A stretch of 64,000 bases of DNA from Methylibium sp035762065. Lineage in GTDB: Bacteria > Pseudomonadota > Gammaproteobacteria > Burkholderiales > Burkholderiaceae_C. Numbering within the stretch: the first letter of the stretch is position 1; each line of letters starts with the position of its first letter. The DNA lies in NCBI RefSeq assembly GCF_035762065.1, contig NZ_DASTPW010000055.1, positions 62,001 to 126,000 on the forward strand, given 5' to 3'. Shown piece after piece: positions 29,747 through 38,591 of the stretch. Made by a program: the position numbers and the translations under genes. The notes beneath the pieces were generated by a model. It worked only from the letters and a program-made list of their open reading frames with translations, made no database searches and had not been told where the DNA came from.

Positions 29747-31524
29747 GTTCAAGCCTGCCCGACTTCCTGCTCGAGACGCAGGCTGCCGTCAGGTCACAGA
29801 TGCGGGACGGCGCACTCTATGAGGAGCTGGTCTTCGCTGGCATCGTGATGGAGCACATGTCGGAGATCGGCATGACCTTCGAGCCCGTGGAGTGCCACTT
29901 CGAGGGTACGGTCGGCAATGCCATGCTGCGGCTGAGCGGCTACTCGATCGCCGATGACGGAGACCAGCTCGACCTGTTCGTCAGCCTGTATGCCGGCGTC
30001 GATGTGCCGACATCCATCCCAGACGCCGACACGAAGATGGCCGCAGAGCGGTGCCTTCGCTTCCTGACCCTGTGCGCCGAGGGCAAGATGACGCAGAAGA
30101 TCGATCCGTCGAGCGAAGTGCGCTCGCTGGCCGATACCCTGCAGGCCACATACAACGACCTGGAACAGATCCGCGTCTACGTCATCACCGATCGTGTCGC
30201 GAAATCCAAGAGCTTCAAGACGCGGGACATAGGCGGCAAGGCGGTGCGTCTCGAAGTGATGGACATCGAGCGGCTGCATCGGCATACATCGGAAGGCAAG
30301 CCGCGCGACGAGTTGGTGGTCAACTTCAACGAGGTGTCCGGCTCGCCGCTGCCCTGCGTTTATGTGCCGGGCGAGAACGATGACTACGACTACGCCATGA
30401 CCGCAGTTCCAGGCGAGGCCCTGCGGCTGCTCTACGAGAAGTTCGGCGCCCGCCTCCTAGAGGCCAACGTCCGATCCTTCCTGAGCGTCAAGGGCAAGGG
30501 GGTCAACGCCGGCATCCAGTCCACCCTGCGCTCAGCCCCCGAGCGATTTATGGCCTACAACAACGGCATCGTGATCGTTGCCGACGAGATGCTCTTGGGC
30601 AAAACCGCTCACGGCGCAGAAGGCATCGCTTGGCTGAAGGGCTTGCAGATAGTCAACGGCGGCCAGACGACGGCCTCGCTCTACTTCACAAAGAAGAAGC
30701 ACCCGAACACGGACCTCAGCCGGGTCAGAGTTCCCGCGAAGATCATCGTCATGAAGGCTCAGGACTCCACCAAGGAAGAGGCCCTGGTGTCCGACATCTC
30801 TCGCTTCGCCAACAGCCAGAACGCCGTAAGCCAATCGGATCTTTCAGCCAACAAGCCATTCCACGTCGAGATCGAGAAGCTCTCGCGCTCGGTCTACTGC
30901 CCGGATGGTGTCGGCCAATGGTTCTACGAGCGTGCCGCCGGCAGCTACAACACCCTGCTTGCCCGGGAGGGAACGACGCCGGGAAAGCTCAAGGCCTTGA
31001 AGGACGCGATCCCCGCTGCCCGGCGCGTGACCAAGACCGATTTGGCCAAATACCTCAATGCCTGGAACCGCAAGCCCGACATCGTCAGCATGGGTTCGCA
31101 GAAGAACTTCGATCGCTTCATGGCCTCGTTGTCACCCGCCGATGGCCAAGACGCCTCATTGCCAACGGTCGCCGACTTCAAGGCGATGATCGCCAAGGCC
31201 AAGATCTACCGTGAGGCGCAGAAGCTGCTGCGACCGATGTTCCAGGCCTTCCAGGCCAACGTCACCGCCTACACGGTAGCGGTTCTTTCCGAGAAGCTGG
31301 GTGCGCGCATCAATCTGGACCTCATCTGGGCCAAGCAGGCCATCTCGGCGGAGCTGCTGTCGCAGATCGCAAGCTGGTCCAAAGAGGTGAACGAGGCCCT
31401 GCATTCCACGTCCGGCGGGCGAATGGTGTCCGAGTGGGCAAAGCGTCCGGAGTGCAAGGACGCCGTGATGGGCGCGAGCTACTCCGAGCACGCCGACGAT
31501 ATCCCGGAGGTGAAGGCTGCCTGA
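29743..31524 (+). CDS. AIPR family (abortive infection phage resistance) protein
   Basis: 593 aa. The AIPR domain occupies roughly residues 220-520: RSFLSVKGKGVNAGIQSTL, then FMAYNNGIVIVADE, IVNGGQTTASLYF and DISRFANSQNAVSQSDL, all characteristic of the family. AIPR proteins are associated with phage resistance and with restriction-modification operons; biochemistry is poorly known, and some members carry nuclease-like folds. The start ATGA-overlaps the upstream nuclease gene. The next gene (vsr) follows 40 bp downstream, so the whole set from 21707 to 32071 can be one transcript. Confidence 0.9.
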   Translation: MSSSLPDFLLETQAAVRSQMRDGALYEELVFAGIVMEHMSEIGMTFEPVECHFEGTVGNAMLRLSGYSIADDGDQLDLFVSLYAGVDVPTSIPDADTKMAAERCLRFLTLCAEGKMTQKIDPSSEVRSLADTLQATYNDLEQIRVYVITDRVAKSKSFKTRDIGGKAVRLEVMDIERLHRHTSEGKPRDELVVNFNEVSGSPLPCVYVPGENDDYDYAMTAVPGEALRLLYEKFGARLLEANVRSFLSVKGKGVNAGIQSTLRSAPERFMAYNNGIVIVADEMLLGKTAHGAEGIAWLKGLQIVNGGQTTASLYFTKKKHPNTDLSRVRVPAKIIVMKAQDSTKEEALVSDISRFANSQNAVSQSDLSANKPFHVEIEKLSRSVYCPDGVGQWFYERAAGSYNTLLAREGTTPGKLKALKDAIPAARRVTKTDLAKYLNAWNRKPDIVSMGSQKNFDRFMASLSPADGQDASLPTVADFKAMIAKAKIYREAQKLLRPMFQAFQANVTAYTVAVLSEKLGARINLDLIWAKQAISAELLSQIASWSKEVNEALHSTSGGRMVSEWAKRPECKDAVMGASYSEHADDIPEVKAA

Positions 31525-31564
31525 ACGGCGCGCCGAAGCCCATCGACATTTGCAGGATCAGGTC

Positions 31565-32071
31565 GTGGTCGACGTCGTCAGCCCCGCCAGACGCAGCCAG
31601 ATGATGTCTGGCATCAAGGGCAAGGACTCCTTGCCCGAAAGGCTTGTGCGCAAGGCGCTGTTTGCCATGGGCTACCGGTTCCGGCTTCATCGGCGCGACC
31701 TGCCAGGCACACCCGACCTCGTGATGCCGCGACGAAAGATCGCGCTCTTTGTGCACGGCTGCTTCTGGCACGCTCACCGTGGATGCAAGTACGCGAAGAC
31801 GCCGTCGACGCGCCCAGAGTTCTGGTCCGCCAAGCTGCAGTCCAACGTTGCCCGCGATCAGCGCGCAGTCGAGAAGTTGACGGAGATGGGCTGGCGGGTG
31901 CTGTGCGTCTGGGAGTGTTCGATACGCGACCGCGAGGCCGCCGCCGGCTTGTCCGCGGCCCTGAGGCTGTGGATCGAAAGTGACGCGAAGCTGGGCGAGA
32001 TTGGCGGCCCGTCAACGAACCAAGCGATGGTCGGGCGCCGCGCGCTCACTGTCTCCGTGGAGAGGTCATGA
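31565..32071 (+). CDS. vsr: Very short patch repair endonuclease Vsr
   Basis: 168 aa from a GTG start, chosen because it aligns with E. coli Vsr and an AGGATCAGG stretch precedes it; a TTG at 31550 is possible. Catalytic residues fall at the E. coli positions: Asp51 in PGTPDLV, His64 in FVHGC and His69 in FWHAH, with zinc-site cysteines nearby and WRVLCVWECSIR near the C-terminus. Vsr nicks T:G mismatches left by deamination of 5-methylcytosine, which fits the cytosine methyltransferase gene converging on it (26-bp overlap of 3' ends). In Z1/GHKL operons Vsr-like proteins may also serve as restriction nucleases. Confidence 0.93.
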   Translation: MVDVVSPARRSQMMSGIKGKDSLPERLVRKALFAMGYRFRLHRRDLPGTPDLVMPRRKIALFVHGCFWHAHRGCKYAKTPSTRPEFWSAKLQSNVARDQRAVEKLTEMGWRVLCVWECSIRDREAAAGLSAALRLWIESDAKLGEIGGPSTNQAMVGRRALTVSVERS

Positions 32072-33611
32072 AGTCGAGAATGATCTGACCGATCTGCTTT
32101 GCCAACAGCGGTGGTACAGCGTTGCCGACCTGTCCGTACTGCTCCGTCCTGGTTCCTTCGAAGAAGTAGTTGTCGGGGAAGGTCTGCAATCGGGCCGCCT
32201 CACGCACGGTCAGACTGCGGCACTGAGCCGGATCGGGATGGATGTAGTAGTGACCATCCTTCTTGATGTGCGCCACCACCGTGGAAGATGGATGCTTGCC
32301 CATCTGCACACGGAATCTGTCTTTGAACGGAATGGTCTCCTCGTCCACGTTGACATGGTCGGGCAGCAGCTTTGGTGGGAAGTTGCGCAGGTCCGGAGCG
32401 TACTTTTGCGTCGCGGCGAAGCAGGCAGCAAACACGTACCGGTGCAGGTCCGAGCGCATGTGTCTCCGCGTCTCATGGTGCAAGACTCCGCCAAGCTTCG
32501 GATCCAGGTACCACCTTTGAAGATCATTGGGCATGGCCCCGCCGGGGGCGACGTCGCCTTCAATGAAGGGCGCGCCAAACGTCGCGTGCTTTTCCGCCCG
32601 CTTGGCGAACTTTTCCATCGCCGCTTCGATATCGCCCCGCAGGGGCAGGCGCCAGCCTTTGAGCTTGAGCGGTGCTTCGCCAAGGGCCTTGATCCAAGCC
32701 TCTTGCGAATCAGGCTCCTTGGACAGCCGACTGCGCAGAGGTGGCAGTCCCGCCAATGCGGCACTCACACCGACCTTCTTCGGCATCTTGCGAAGCAGAA
32801 ATCTCTCCGGACGCCCTGCGAGCGCGGGTGTCGCCGCTGCCAAGTCTGAGCGGATGCCGAAGAGGATCACCCGGTGTCGGCTTTGCGGGATGCCGTGGTC
32901 GTCGGCTTCGACCACGTAGTCGTTGGGTTCGAGCTCGCCATCTTGCTTGTTGACTACGAGAGAACGAATTTCATAGCTCAGGTCTGCCCGCGGCGCCTTT
33001 AGATCGGCAAGGATGCGCTCGAAGATGTGCTTTCCGGCGTTCTTGGAGTTGAGCATCCCCTTGACGTTCTCCATCACAAAGACGGCCGGCGCGAACTCTC
33101 GAATGATCCGCAGGTATTCGGTGTACAGGAAGTGCCTAGCGTCGGCCTCGAACTTCTTCACGTCCTTCCTGCGTAGCCGCGACCGGCCTGCGAGCGAGTA
33201 GGCTTGACAAGGCGGGCCTCCAATGAGCACCCAGTCGGTCTGACTGCCAATCGCTTGGCGGATCCATCCATCGACTTCCTCGGGCGGGATCACGCCGAGC
33301 TCGGCGCATCGCGCCTCCTTGGCTGCGTGTTCGGCGGCGTCCTTGACGTCAGCGTGAGCCAGAAACTGGTCTCGCGTGATCGCGCCGCGCACGTAGTCGT
33401 AGTAGCAGCTCGGAACCTTGCCCTTGGGGAAGCTGCGGAAAATCGCTCGTAGCAGAAGGGTGCGATGGGCGACAGGATCCTTCTCGATTGAGACCTTCAC
33501 CGCGAAACCGCGCGCGCCCGCCGCATCAACGACGGACGAGAAACCTTCGCACAACCCTCCAGGTCCGGCGAACAGATCGATCACCGGTATATCTACTTGT
33601 CTTGTCTGCAT
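32046..33611 (-). CDS. DNA (cytosine-5-)-methyltransferase
   Basis: 521 aa. Ordered C5-MTase motifs: I DLFAGPGG (residues 12-19), IV GGPPCQAYS with nucleophile Cys135, VI FVMENVKG (Glu181), VIII QSRHRV, IX LTVREAARLQTFPDNY and X QVGNAVPP near the C-terminus. The protein is longer than minimal M.HhaI-type enzymes because of a long stretch between motifs VIII and IX, the target-recognition region. It modifies self DNA for the adjacent system. It is transcribed toward vsr from its own promoter, so protection can be made independently of the sigma-factor operon. Recognition sequence is not deducible. Start is ATG with a weak Shine-Dalgarno; an upstream start is possible. Confidence 0.93.
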   Translation of the reverse strand: MQTRQVDIPVIDLFAGPGGLCEGFSSVVDAAGARGFAVKVSIEKDPVAHRTLLLRAIFRSFPKGKVPSCYYDYVRGAITRDQFLAHADVKDAAEHAAKEARCAELGVIPPEEVDGWIRQAIGSQTDWVLIGGPPCQAYSLAGRSRLRRKDVKKFEADARHFLYTEYLRIIREFAPAVFVMENVKGMLNSKNAGKHIFERILADLKAPRADLSYEIRSLVVNKQDGELEPNDYVVEADDHGIPQSRHRVILFGIRSDLAAATPALAGRPERFLLRKMPKKVGVSAALAGLPPLRSRLSKEPDSQEAWIKALGEAPLKLKGWRLPLRGDIEAAMEKFAKRAEKHATFGAPFIEGDVAPGGAMPNDLQRWYLDPKLGGVLHHETRRHMRSDLHRYVFAACFAATQKYAPDLRNFPPKLLPDHVNVDEETIPFKDRFRVQMGKHPSSTVVAHIKKDGHYYIHPDPAQCRSLTVREAARLQTFPDNYFFEGTRTEQYGQVGNAVPPLLAKQIGQIILDFMTSPRRQ

Positions 33612-33867
33612 GTCTGATGGTTGGCGGCACAGCTTTAACCCCGACCAAGTGCTACCTATCGCATGCGCTGTCATTCTGCCAGGCCATGAGTATGGTGTGC
33701 GCATGTTGGCGACGAGGGTGATTTCGGTCCGAGCGGCCCCTCATCGGCAAAGCTTCGCTGCATTGATCGCAGGGGTCAGCAGGACGCCGCAGGCACCGAC
33801 TTATTGCGGCAGAGTCGAGCGCGGAATCACCGAGCCAGCGCGCCCGACGATGCCTTCGTGGCGGACA
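33612..33867. other. Intergenic region upstream of the methyltransferase gene
   Basis: No coding sequence recognised. It should contain the methyltransferase promoter. Bases nearer 33868 grade into IS66 remnant sequence. Confidence 0.4.
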
Positions 33868-34090
33868 TCGACTGGTGGTCAACTTAATTGGCCACAAGCA
33901 CCTGCGCGAGTAGGCAGGCCGTCGGAATGCTCTTCTCGAGGATGTGCGCCGGCACGGGTGCGTGCACCAGCGTCTTGCACTTCGCGCACACCCACTTCCC
34001 GCGGATGTTGCGCTCGAAGCTGAAGACGCCGGGCACGTAGTCGAGCCTTTCGGCCATGTCCTAGCCGATGCGCTCGAGTTGGTCGCGTCC
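33868..34090 (-). pseudogene. IS66-family transposase (TnpC) internal fragment
   Basis: Translated on the minus strand this segment reads ERLDYVPGVFSFERNIRGKW, VCAKCKTLVHAPVPAHILEK and SIPTACLLAQVLVAN, the zinc-ribbon and following region of IS66 TnpC. In-frame stops precede ERLDYVPG and follow VLVAN, and neither the catalytic DDE domain nor IS ends are present. It is a scar of an old insertion between the methyltransferase and dnaE2 modules and marks a junction where the island was assembled. Confidence 0.8.
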
Positions 34091-34150
34091 TCAGATTGAA
34101 GCGCGACAGGAAAATTCGTAAAGCTTGGACACATCCTCAAGCTCGTGGAC

Positions 34151-37100
34151 TCAATGAAAGTCGCGGCTTTCCGCCGACCCCGCAAGCCTCCCGAGCCAAG
34201 GCGTCATGTCCGCGAGCCGCATCGCGATCAAGCTGCGCACATCCCCCATGCGCTGCCATTTCCCATACACCGCCATCAGCTTCGAGTCGAGCAGCTCCCG
34301 CCGCTGAGCCTCGCGAATGCTGCGCCAACAGATGACCTGCACAACGCCGGTCTCGTCTTCGAGCGACACGAAGATGACTCCGTTCGCCGTGTCCGGCTGC
34401 TGCCTCAGCGTCACGATTCCGCAGTAGCGCACCAGCCGCCCGTTCGGCAGGTCGTCAAGCTCTTTCGCCGTCATGAGATGCCGCCCCCTGAGCATCGGCC
34501 TGAGCAAGTCCAGCGGATGCCGCCTGAGCGTCAAGCCCATCGCCGCGTAATCGAAGACGATCTCCTCGCCCTCGGGCGCCGCCGCCAACTCCAAGAAGGC
34601 CTCGTCGACTGGTGCCTCGCGCATCAGCGCCGGCGGCCGCCTCAGCGCTGATGCCTCCCACATCTGCTGCCGTCGATGCCCCGAAAGGCTCATCAAGGCG
34701 TCGGCCGCTGACAACGTGCGCATCTCGTGCTGTTCGAGCCCAGCGCGTCGTGCCAGGTCCTCGGCGCTCTCGAAGGGCTGCTCATGCCGAGCTTCGACGA
34801 TCCGATCGACCGACTCCTTCCTGATCCCGACGATGAGGCGCAGCCCGAGTCGCACGGCGGGCGGCTCGGGCAGCCCTTCAAGCGTGCAGTCGTAATCGCT
34901 CGTCATCACGTCGGCCGGCCGCACCACGACCGCATGCCGCTTCGCGTCCTGCACCAGCTGCGATGGCGAGTAAAAGCCCAGCGGCTGCGAATTCAGCATC
35001 GCCGCCAGGAACTCCGCCGGGTGATGGCACTTGATCCAGCAGCTCGCGTAGACCAGCAGCGCGAAGCTCGCCGCATGGCTCTCCGGGAAGCCGTACTCGC
35101 TGAAGCCCTTGATCTGCTCGAAGATCGCCTTCGCGAAGGCCTCGTCGTAGCCGCGCGCCGTCATGCCGTCGACGATCTTCGAGTAGTAGCGCCCCAAGCC
35201 GCCCTTGCGCTTCCAGGCCGCCATGGCCCTTCGCAGCCCGTCGGCCTCGCCGGGCGTGAAGCCGGCCGCCAGGATGCTGATCTGCATCACCTGCTCCTGG
35301 AACACCGGCACGCCAAGGGTCCGCCCGAGCGCCTCCTTGAGAGCCTCGCTCGGATAGCTCACCGGCTCCTTGCCCTCGCGCCGGCGCAGGTAGGGATGCA
35401 CCATGCCGCCGACGATCGGCCCCGGCCGCACGATGGCGACCTCGATCACCAAGTCGTAGAAGCAGCGTGGCTTGAGGCGCGGCAGCATGCTCATCTGCGC
35501 GCGGCTCTCGATCTGGAACACGCCGACGGTGTCGGCCTTGCAGATCATGTCGTAGGTGACCGGGTCCTCCGCCGGGATGTCCTGCAGGCCGAATTCGTAG
35601 CCCTTGCGCTCGGAGATGAAGTCGAGCGACTTGCGGATCGCGGTCAGCATGCCGAGCGCGAGGCAGTCGACCTTGAGCAGCCCGAGCGCGTCGAGGTCGT
35701 CCTTGTCCCACTGGATCACGGTGCGCTCGGGCATCGAGGCGTTCTCGATCGGCACCATGCGGTGCAGCGGCCCCTTGGTCAGCACGAAGCCGCCGGTGTG
35801 CTGGCTCAGGTGCCGCGGGAAGCCGATCAGCTGGTCGGTCAGCACGAGGAGCTGCTGCACCTGAAGGTCCTCGACCGACAGCCCGGCCTCCGCGAGCCGC
35901 TCGGGCTGCACCCGGCTGCCCTCGAACCACTTGTGATCCTTGGCCAGCCGGTCGACCAATTCCAGCGAGAAGCCCAGCGCCTTGCCGACATCGCGGATGG
36001 CGCTCTTGGGCCGGTAGCTGATCACCACCCCGGTGATCGCGGCACGCTCGCGGCCGTACTTGCGATAGAGGTACTGCAGCACCTCCTCGCGCCGCTCGTG
36101 CTCGAAGTCGATGTCGATGTCGGGCGGCTCGTTGCGCTCCTTGCTGATGAAGCGCTCGAAGAGCACGCTCATGCGCGCCGGGTCGACCTCGGTCACGCCG
36201 ACGCAGTAGCAGACCACCGAGTTCGCCGCCGAGCCGCGGCCCTGGCAGAGGATGTGGCGCGAGCGCGCGAAGGCGACGATGTCGGCGACGGTCAGGAAGT
36301 AGTGCTCGTAGCGCAGCTCGGCGATCAGCTCGAGCTCGTATTCGATCTGCGACTGCACCTTGGCCGGCACGCCCGCAGGCCAGCGGCGGCCCGCGCCTTC
36401 GTAGGTGATGCGGCGCAGGTACGAGGATGGCGTCTCGTCCGTCGGCACCACCTCGTCGGGGTACTGGTAGCGCAGCTCGTCGAGGCTGAAGCGGCAGCGC
36501 GCCACGACCTCGAGCGTCTCGGCAAGCAACTCGGCCGGATAGGTCTGCGCGAGGCGCAGCCGTGAGCGGAGGTGGCGCTCGGCGTTGGGCTGCAGGTCGA
36601 GGCCGCAGTCGGTCAGCGGTTTGCCGAGCCGAGTCGCGGTGAGCACGTCCTGCAAGGCCTTGCGTGAGCGCACGTGGAAGTGCACGTCGCCACAAGCGAC
36701 CAGGGGAATGGCGCTCAGCTCGCCAACCTCGCGGACCCGGTGCAGCCACATCTCATCGTCGAGCAGCCGCAGCAGTTCGACGCCGAGCCAGCAGCGGCCC
36801 AGGAAGTGCTCGAGCAGCCAGCGCGCTGTGGCTTCGAGCTGGGGCGCTTCCGACATTCGAGCCGGTGAGGCGATGACGACGCAATGGGTGAGCTCGCCAC
36901 CGCAAACATCGGCGAGAGCGAGGCGGTAGCTACCTTTCTCCGAGGCGCGGCGCAGTTTGGTGATGAACGCGCAGAGGTTGCCGTAGCCCTCGAGGTCGCA
37001 GGCGAGGACGGTCAGCGTGAAGGGGTGGTCGCACTCAACCGCGAACTGGCTGCCGATCAGCAGCTGCAGCGCCTGCTCCTTGGCCGCCACGTGCGCCCGC

Positions 37101-37255
37101 ACGATGCCGGCGACGCTGCACTCGTCACTGATCGCGAGTGCCCGGTAGCCGAGCTGCTTGGCCCGCTCGACCAGTTCCTCGGGCCGGCTCGCGCCCCGCA
37201 GGAAGCTGAAGTTGCTGAGGCAACGCAGCTCGGCGTAATCGGGCAGGCTGGCCAT
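34151..37255 (-). CDS. dnaE2: Error-prone DNA polymerase III alpha subunit DnaE2 (ImuC)
   Basis: 1034 aa, normal for DnaE2. The PHP domain starts at the N-terminus (YAELRCLSNFSFLRGASRPE), the polymerase palm has PDIDIDFEHERREEVLQYLY, and the fingers region includes VFQIESRAQMSMLP and GFPESHAASFALLVYASCW; an OB fold ends the protein. DnaE2 copies damaged DNA with low fidelity together with ImuA and ImuB after SOS induction. It starts 8 bp after the imuB stop and is the last gene of a three-gene operon behind a LexA box. It is carried on a mobile island, so the host may also have a chromosomal copy. Confidence 0.95.
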   Translation of the reverse strand: MASLPDYAELRCLSNFSFLRGASRPEELVERAKQLGYRALAISDECSVAGIVRAHVAAKEQALQLLIGSQFAVECDHPFTLTVLACDLEGYGNLCAFITKLRRASEKGSYRLALADVCGGELTHCVVIASPARMSEAPQLEATARWLLEHFLGRCWLGVELLRLLDDEMWLHRVREVGELSAIPLVACGDVHFHVRSRKALQDVLTATRLGKPLTDCGLDLQPNAERHLRSRLRLAQTYPAELLAETLEVVARCRFSLDELRYQYPDEVVPTDETPSSYLRRITYEGAGRRWPAGVPAKVQSQIEYELELIAELRYEHYFLTVADIVAFARSRHILCQGRGSAANSVVCYCVGVTEVDPARMSVLFERFISKERNEPPDIDIDFEHERREEVLQYLYRKYGRERAAITGVVISYRPKSAIRDVGKALGFSLELVDRLAKDHKWFEGSRVQPERLAEAGLSVEDLQVQQLLVLTDQLIGFPRHLSQHTGGFVLTKGPLHRMVPIENASMPERTVIQWDKDDLDALGLLKVDCLALGMLTAIRKSLDFISERKGYEFGLQDIPAEDPVTYDMICKADTVGVFQIESRAQMSMLPRLKPRCFYDLVIEVAIVRPGPIVGGMVHPYLRRREGKEPVSYPSEALKEALGRTLGVPVFQEQVMQISILAAGFTPGEADGLRRAMAAWKRKGGLGRYYSKIVDGMTARGYDEAFAKAIFEQIKGFSEYGFPESHAASFALLVYASCWIKCHHPAEFLAAMLNSQPLGFYSPSQLVQDAKRHAVVVRPADVMTSDYDCTLEGLPEPPAVRLGLRLIVGIRKESVDRIVEARHEQPFESAEDLARRAGLEQHEMRTLSAADALMSLSGHRRQQMWEASALRRPPALMREAPVDEAFLELAAAPEGEEIVFDYAAMGLTLRRHPLDLLRPMLRGRHLMTAKELDDLPNGRLVRYCGIVTLRQQPDTANGVIFVSLEDETGVVQVICWRSIREAQRRELLDSKLMAVYGKWQRMGDVRSLIAMRLADMTPWLGRLAGSAESRDFH

Positions 37256-37262
37256 GGCCTGC

Positions 37263-38591
37263 TCACGCGAAGACGCCGTGCAGGAACCAGGCGGTTTCGT
37301 CCTGGGCCAGCCGCGCTTGGAAGACCCACAGCACGCCTGCGTGCTCGCTCAAGGCGACCCAGTAGTCACGGGCGACATGGCGCGTCCTCGATTCGCCTTG
37401 CTCCATGGCGCGATCCCACCAACCGCCTTCGACGCGGTGCGGGCCGGCGAGGAGTTGCAGCGCCCCCTGGTACAGCGGCCGGTCGCTTCGCATGGCGAGG
37501 CGCAGGGGCTCGGGCAGGACGAAGCTCGGTTGCGGGATGTCGACCGCGCGGCGTCGGCTGCGTGGACGGGGTTCGGCGGCCGGCTGCCAGTGGCACATCC
37601 ACTCCATGCGATGGTCTTCCCGCAGCGCGGGGCGCAGCACGCGCTCGGGGCCGAGACGGGCCGCGATGCGTTCCAGCACGAGCGCCAGGCTCTCATCGGC
37701 GGAGCGCGGTTCGGGCAGCAGCGACAGCGAGCGTTCGTCGAGCGGCTGGACCTCCAACGCGAGCAGCTCGAGGTCGCCGACCGGCGCTCGCAGCTCGACT
37801 TTGGCGAGGTGCTCGGCCAACAGCCGGCTCAGGTGCTCCAGGTCGCGCGTCGCTTGAGCGGTGCGAATGGTCAGCTCGTCGCCGTCGCCGGCGTCCTTGC
37901 TGCGCATCGCGTCGTGGCACCAGCGCAGCGTGAACGCGGTGACGCCGTGGTGGCGCGCGGCGAGCCAGCCGCTCATCTGCAGCAGGAGGCGGCGGGCGCC
38001 GAACAGCAAGGCAGGTGCTAGCTCGACGCGGGCCATCAGCTCGAGCCGGGCGCGGAAGGCGTCGGGCAATACGGCCCAGTGATGGGCTTCCGGGCGCAGG
38101 CCGTAGGCGCGGTCCATCGCCGCGAGCAGTTCGGCGTCGAAGCGACGGCTCAGGCCGCCGCGCGGGAGCGCTCGAACCTGCCCGAGCGTGCGACAGCCCA
38201 GGCGGTGAAGCGTGGGCGCATGCTCTAAGACCGCGGTGAGGGTCTCGAGCGGAAGCTGATCGAGCAGCTGGTCGAGCGGCCGCGCGATGCCGTTGATGAC
38301 GCCGGCGCGTGCGCAGGCGAGCGCCGCAAGGCTGTTCGGTGCCCAGCTGACCTGCAGCACTCCGAGTTCGACGCTCTCGTCACGCAGGCGCTGCGCGAGC
38401 CGGCGCTTGCCGCCGAAAAGGCGCAGGCTCGCTTCCACCTCCATGACGACGGCCGGCTGCGGCTGCGAAGCTTCGACGACGGCGACGCGGGGCGTGAACT
38501 GCAGGCACCAGGTCGCGAGGCCGTCGAGCGCTTCAATGCGCCGCGATGCGTCGATGGACTGGAGCGCGGGCAGCAGCGCGGCCCACAGCAT
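37263..38591 (-). CDS. imuB: ImuB, Y-family polymerase-like mutasome protein
   Basis: 442 aa, start MLWAALLPALQ typical of the family. It keeps the Y-family fold (VVMEVEASLRLFGGKRRLAQ, then GCRTLGQVRALPRGGLSRRF) but lacks the acidic catalytic triad of true Y polymerases, as ImuB does. In the mutasome it acts as a scaffold that binds the beta clamp and recruits ImuA and DnaE2. Its 5' end overlaps imuA by 59 bp in another frame, so translation is coupled. Confidence 0.92.
   Translation of the reverse strand: MLWAALLPALQSIDASRRIEALDGLATWCLQFTPRVAVVEASQPQPAVVMEVEASLRLFGGKRRLAQRLRDESVELGVLQVSWAPNSLAALACARAGVINGIARPLDQLLDQLPLETLTAVLEHAPTLHRLGCRTLGQVRALPRGGLSRRFDAELLAAMDRAYGLRPEAHHWAVLPDAFRARLELMARVELAPALLFGARRLLLQMSGWLAARHHGVTAFTLRWCHDAMRSKDAGDGDELTIRTAQATRDLEHLSRLLAEHLAKVELRAPVGDLELLALEVQPLDERSLSLLPEPRSADESLALVLERIAARLGPERVLRPALREDHRMEWMCHWQPAAEPRPRSRRRAVDIPQPSFVLPEPLRLAMRSDRPLYQGALQLLAGPHRVEGGWWDRAMEQGESRTRHVARDYWVALSEHAGVLWVFQARLAQDETAWFLHGVFA

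Noticed and set aside
21707..33611. BREX, DISARM, Dnd or classical type I R-M
   Set aside because: None of PglX/PglZ/BrxC, DrmA/B, DndA-E or HsdR/M/S signatures are present; the gene set is that of Z1/GHKL/AIPR neighbourhoods.
34727..36565. 612-codon frame antisense to dnaE2
   Set aside because: Shadow of dnaE2; His/Leu/Arg-rich with no recognisable fold.
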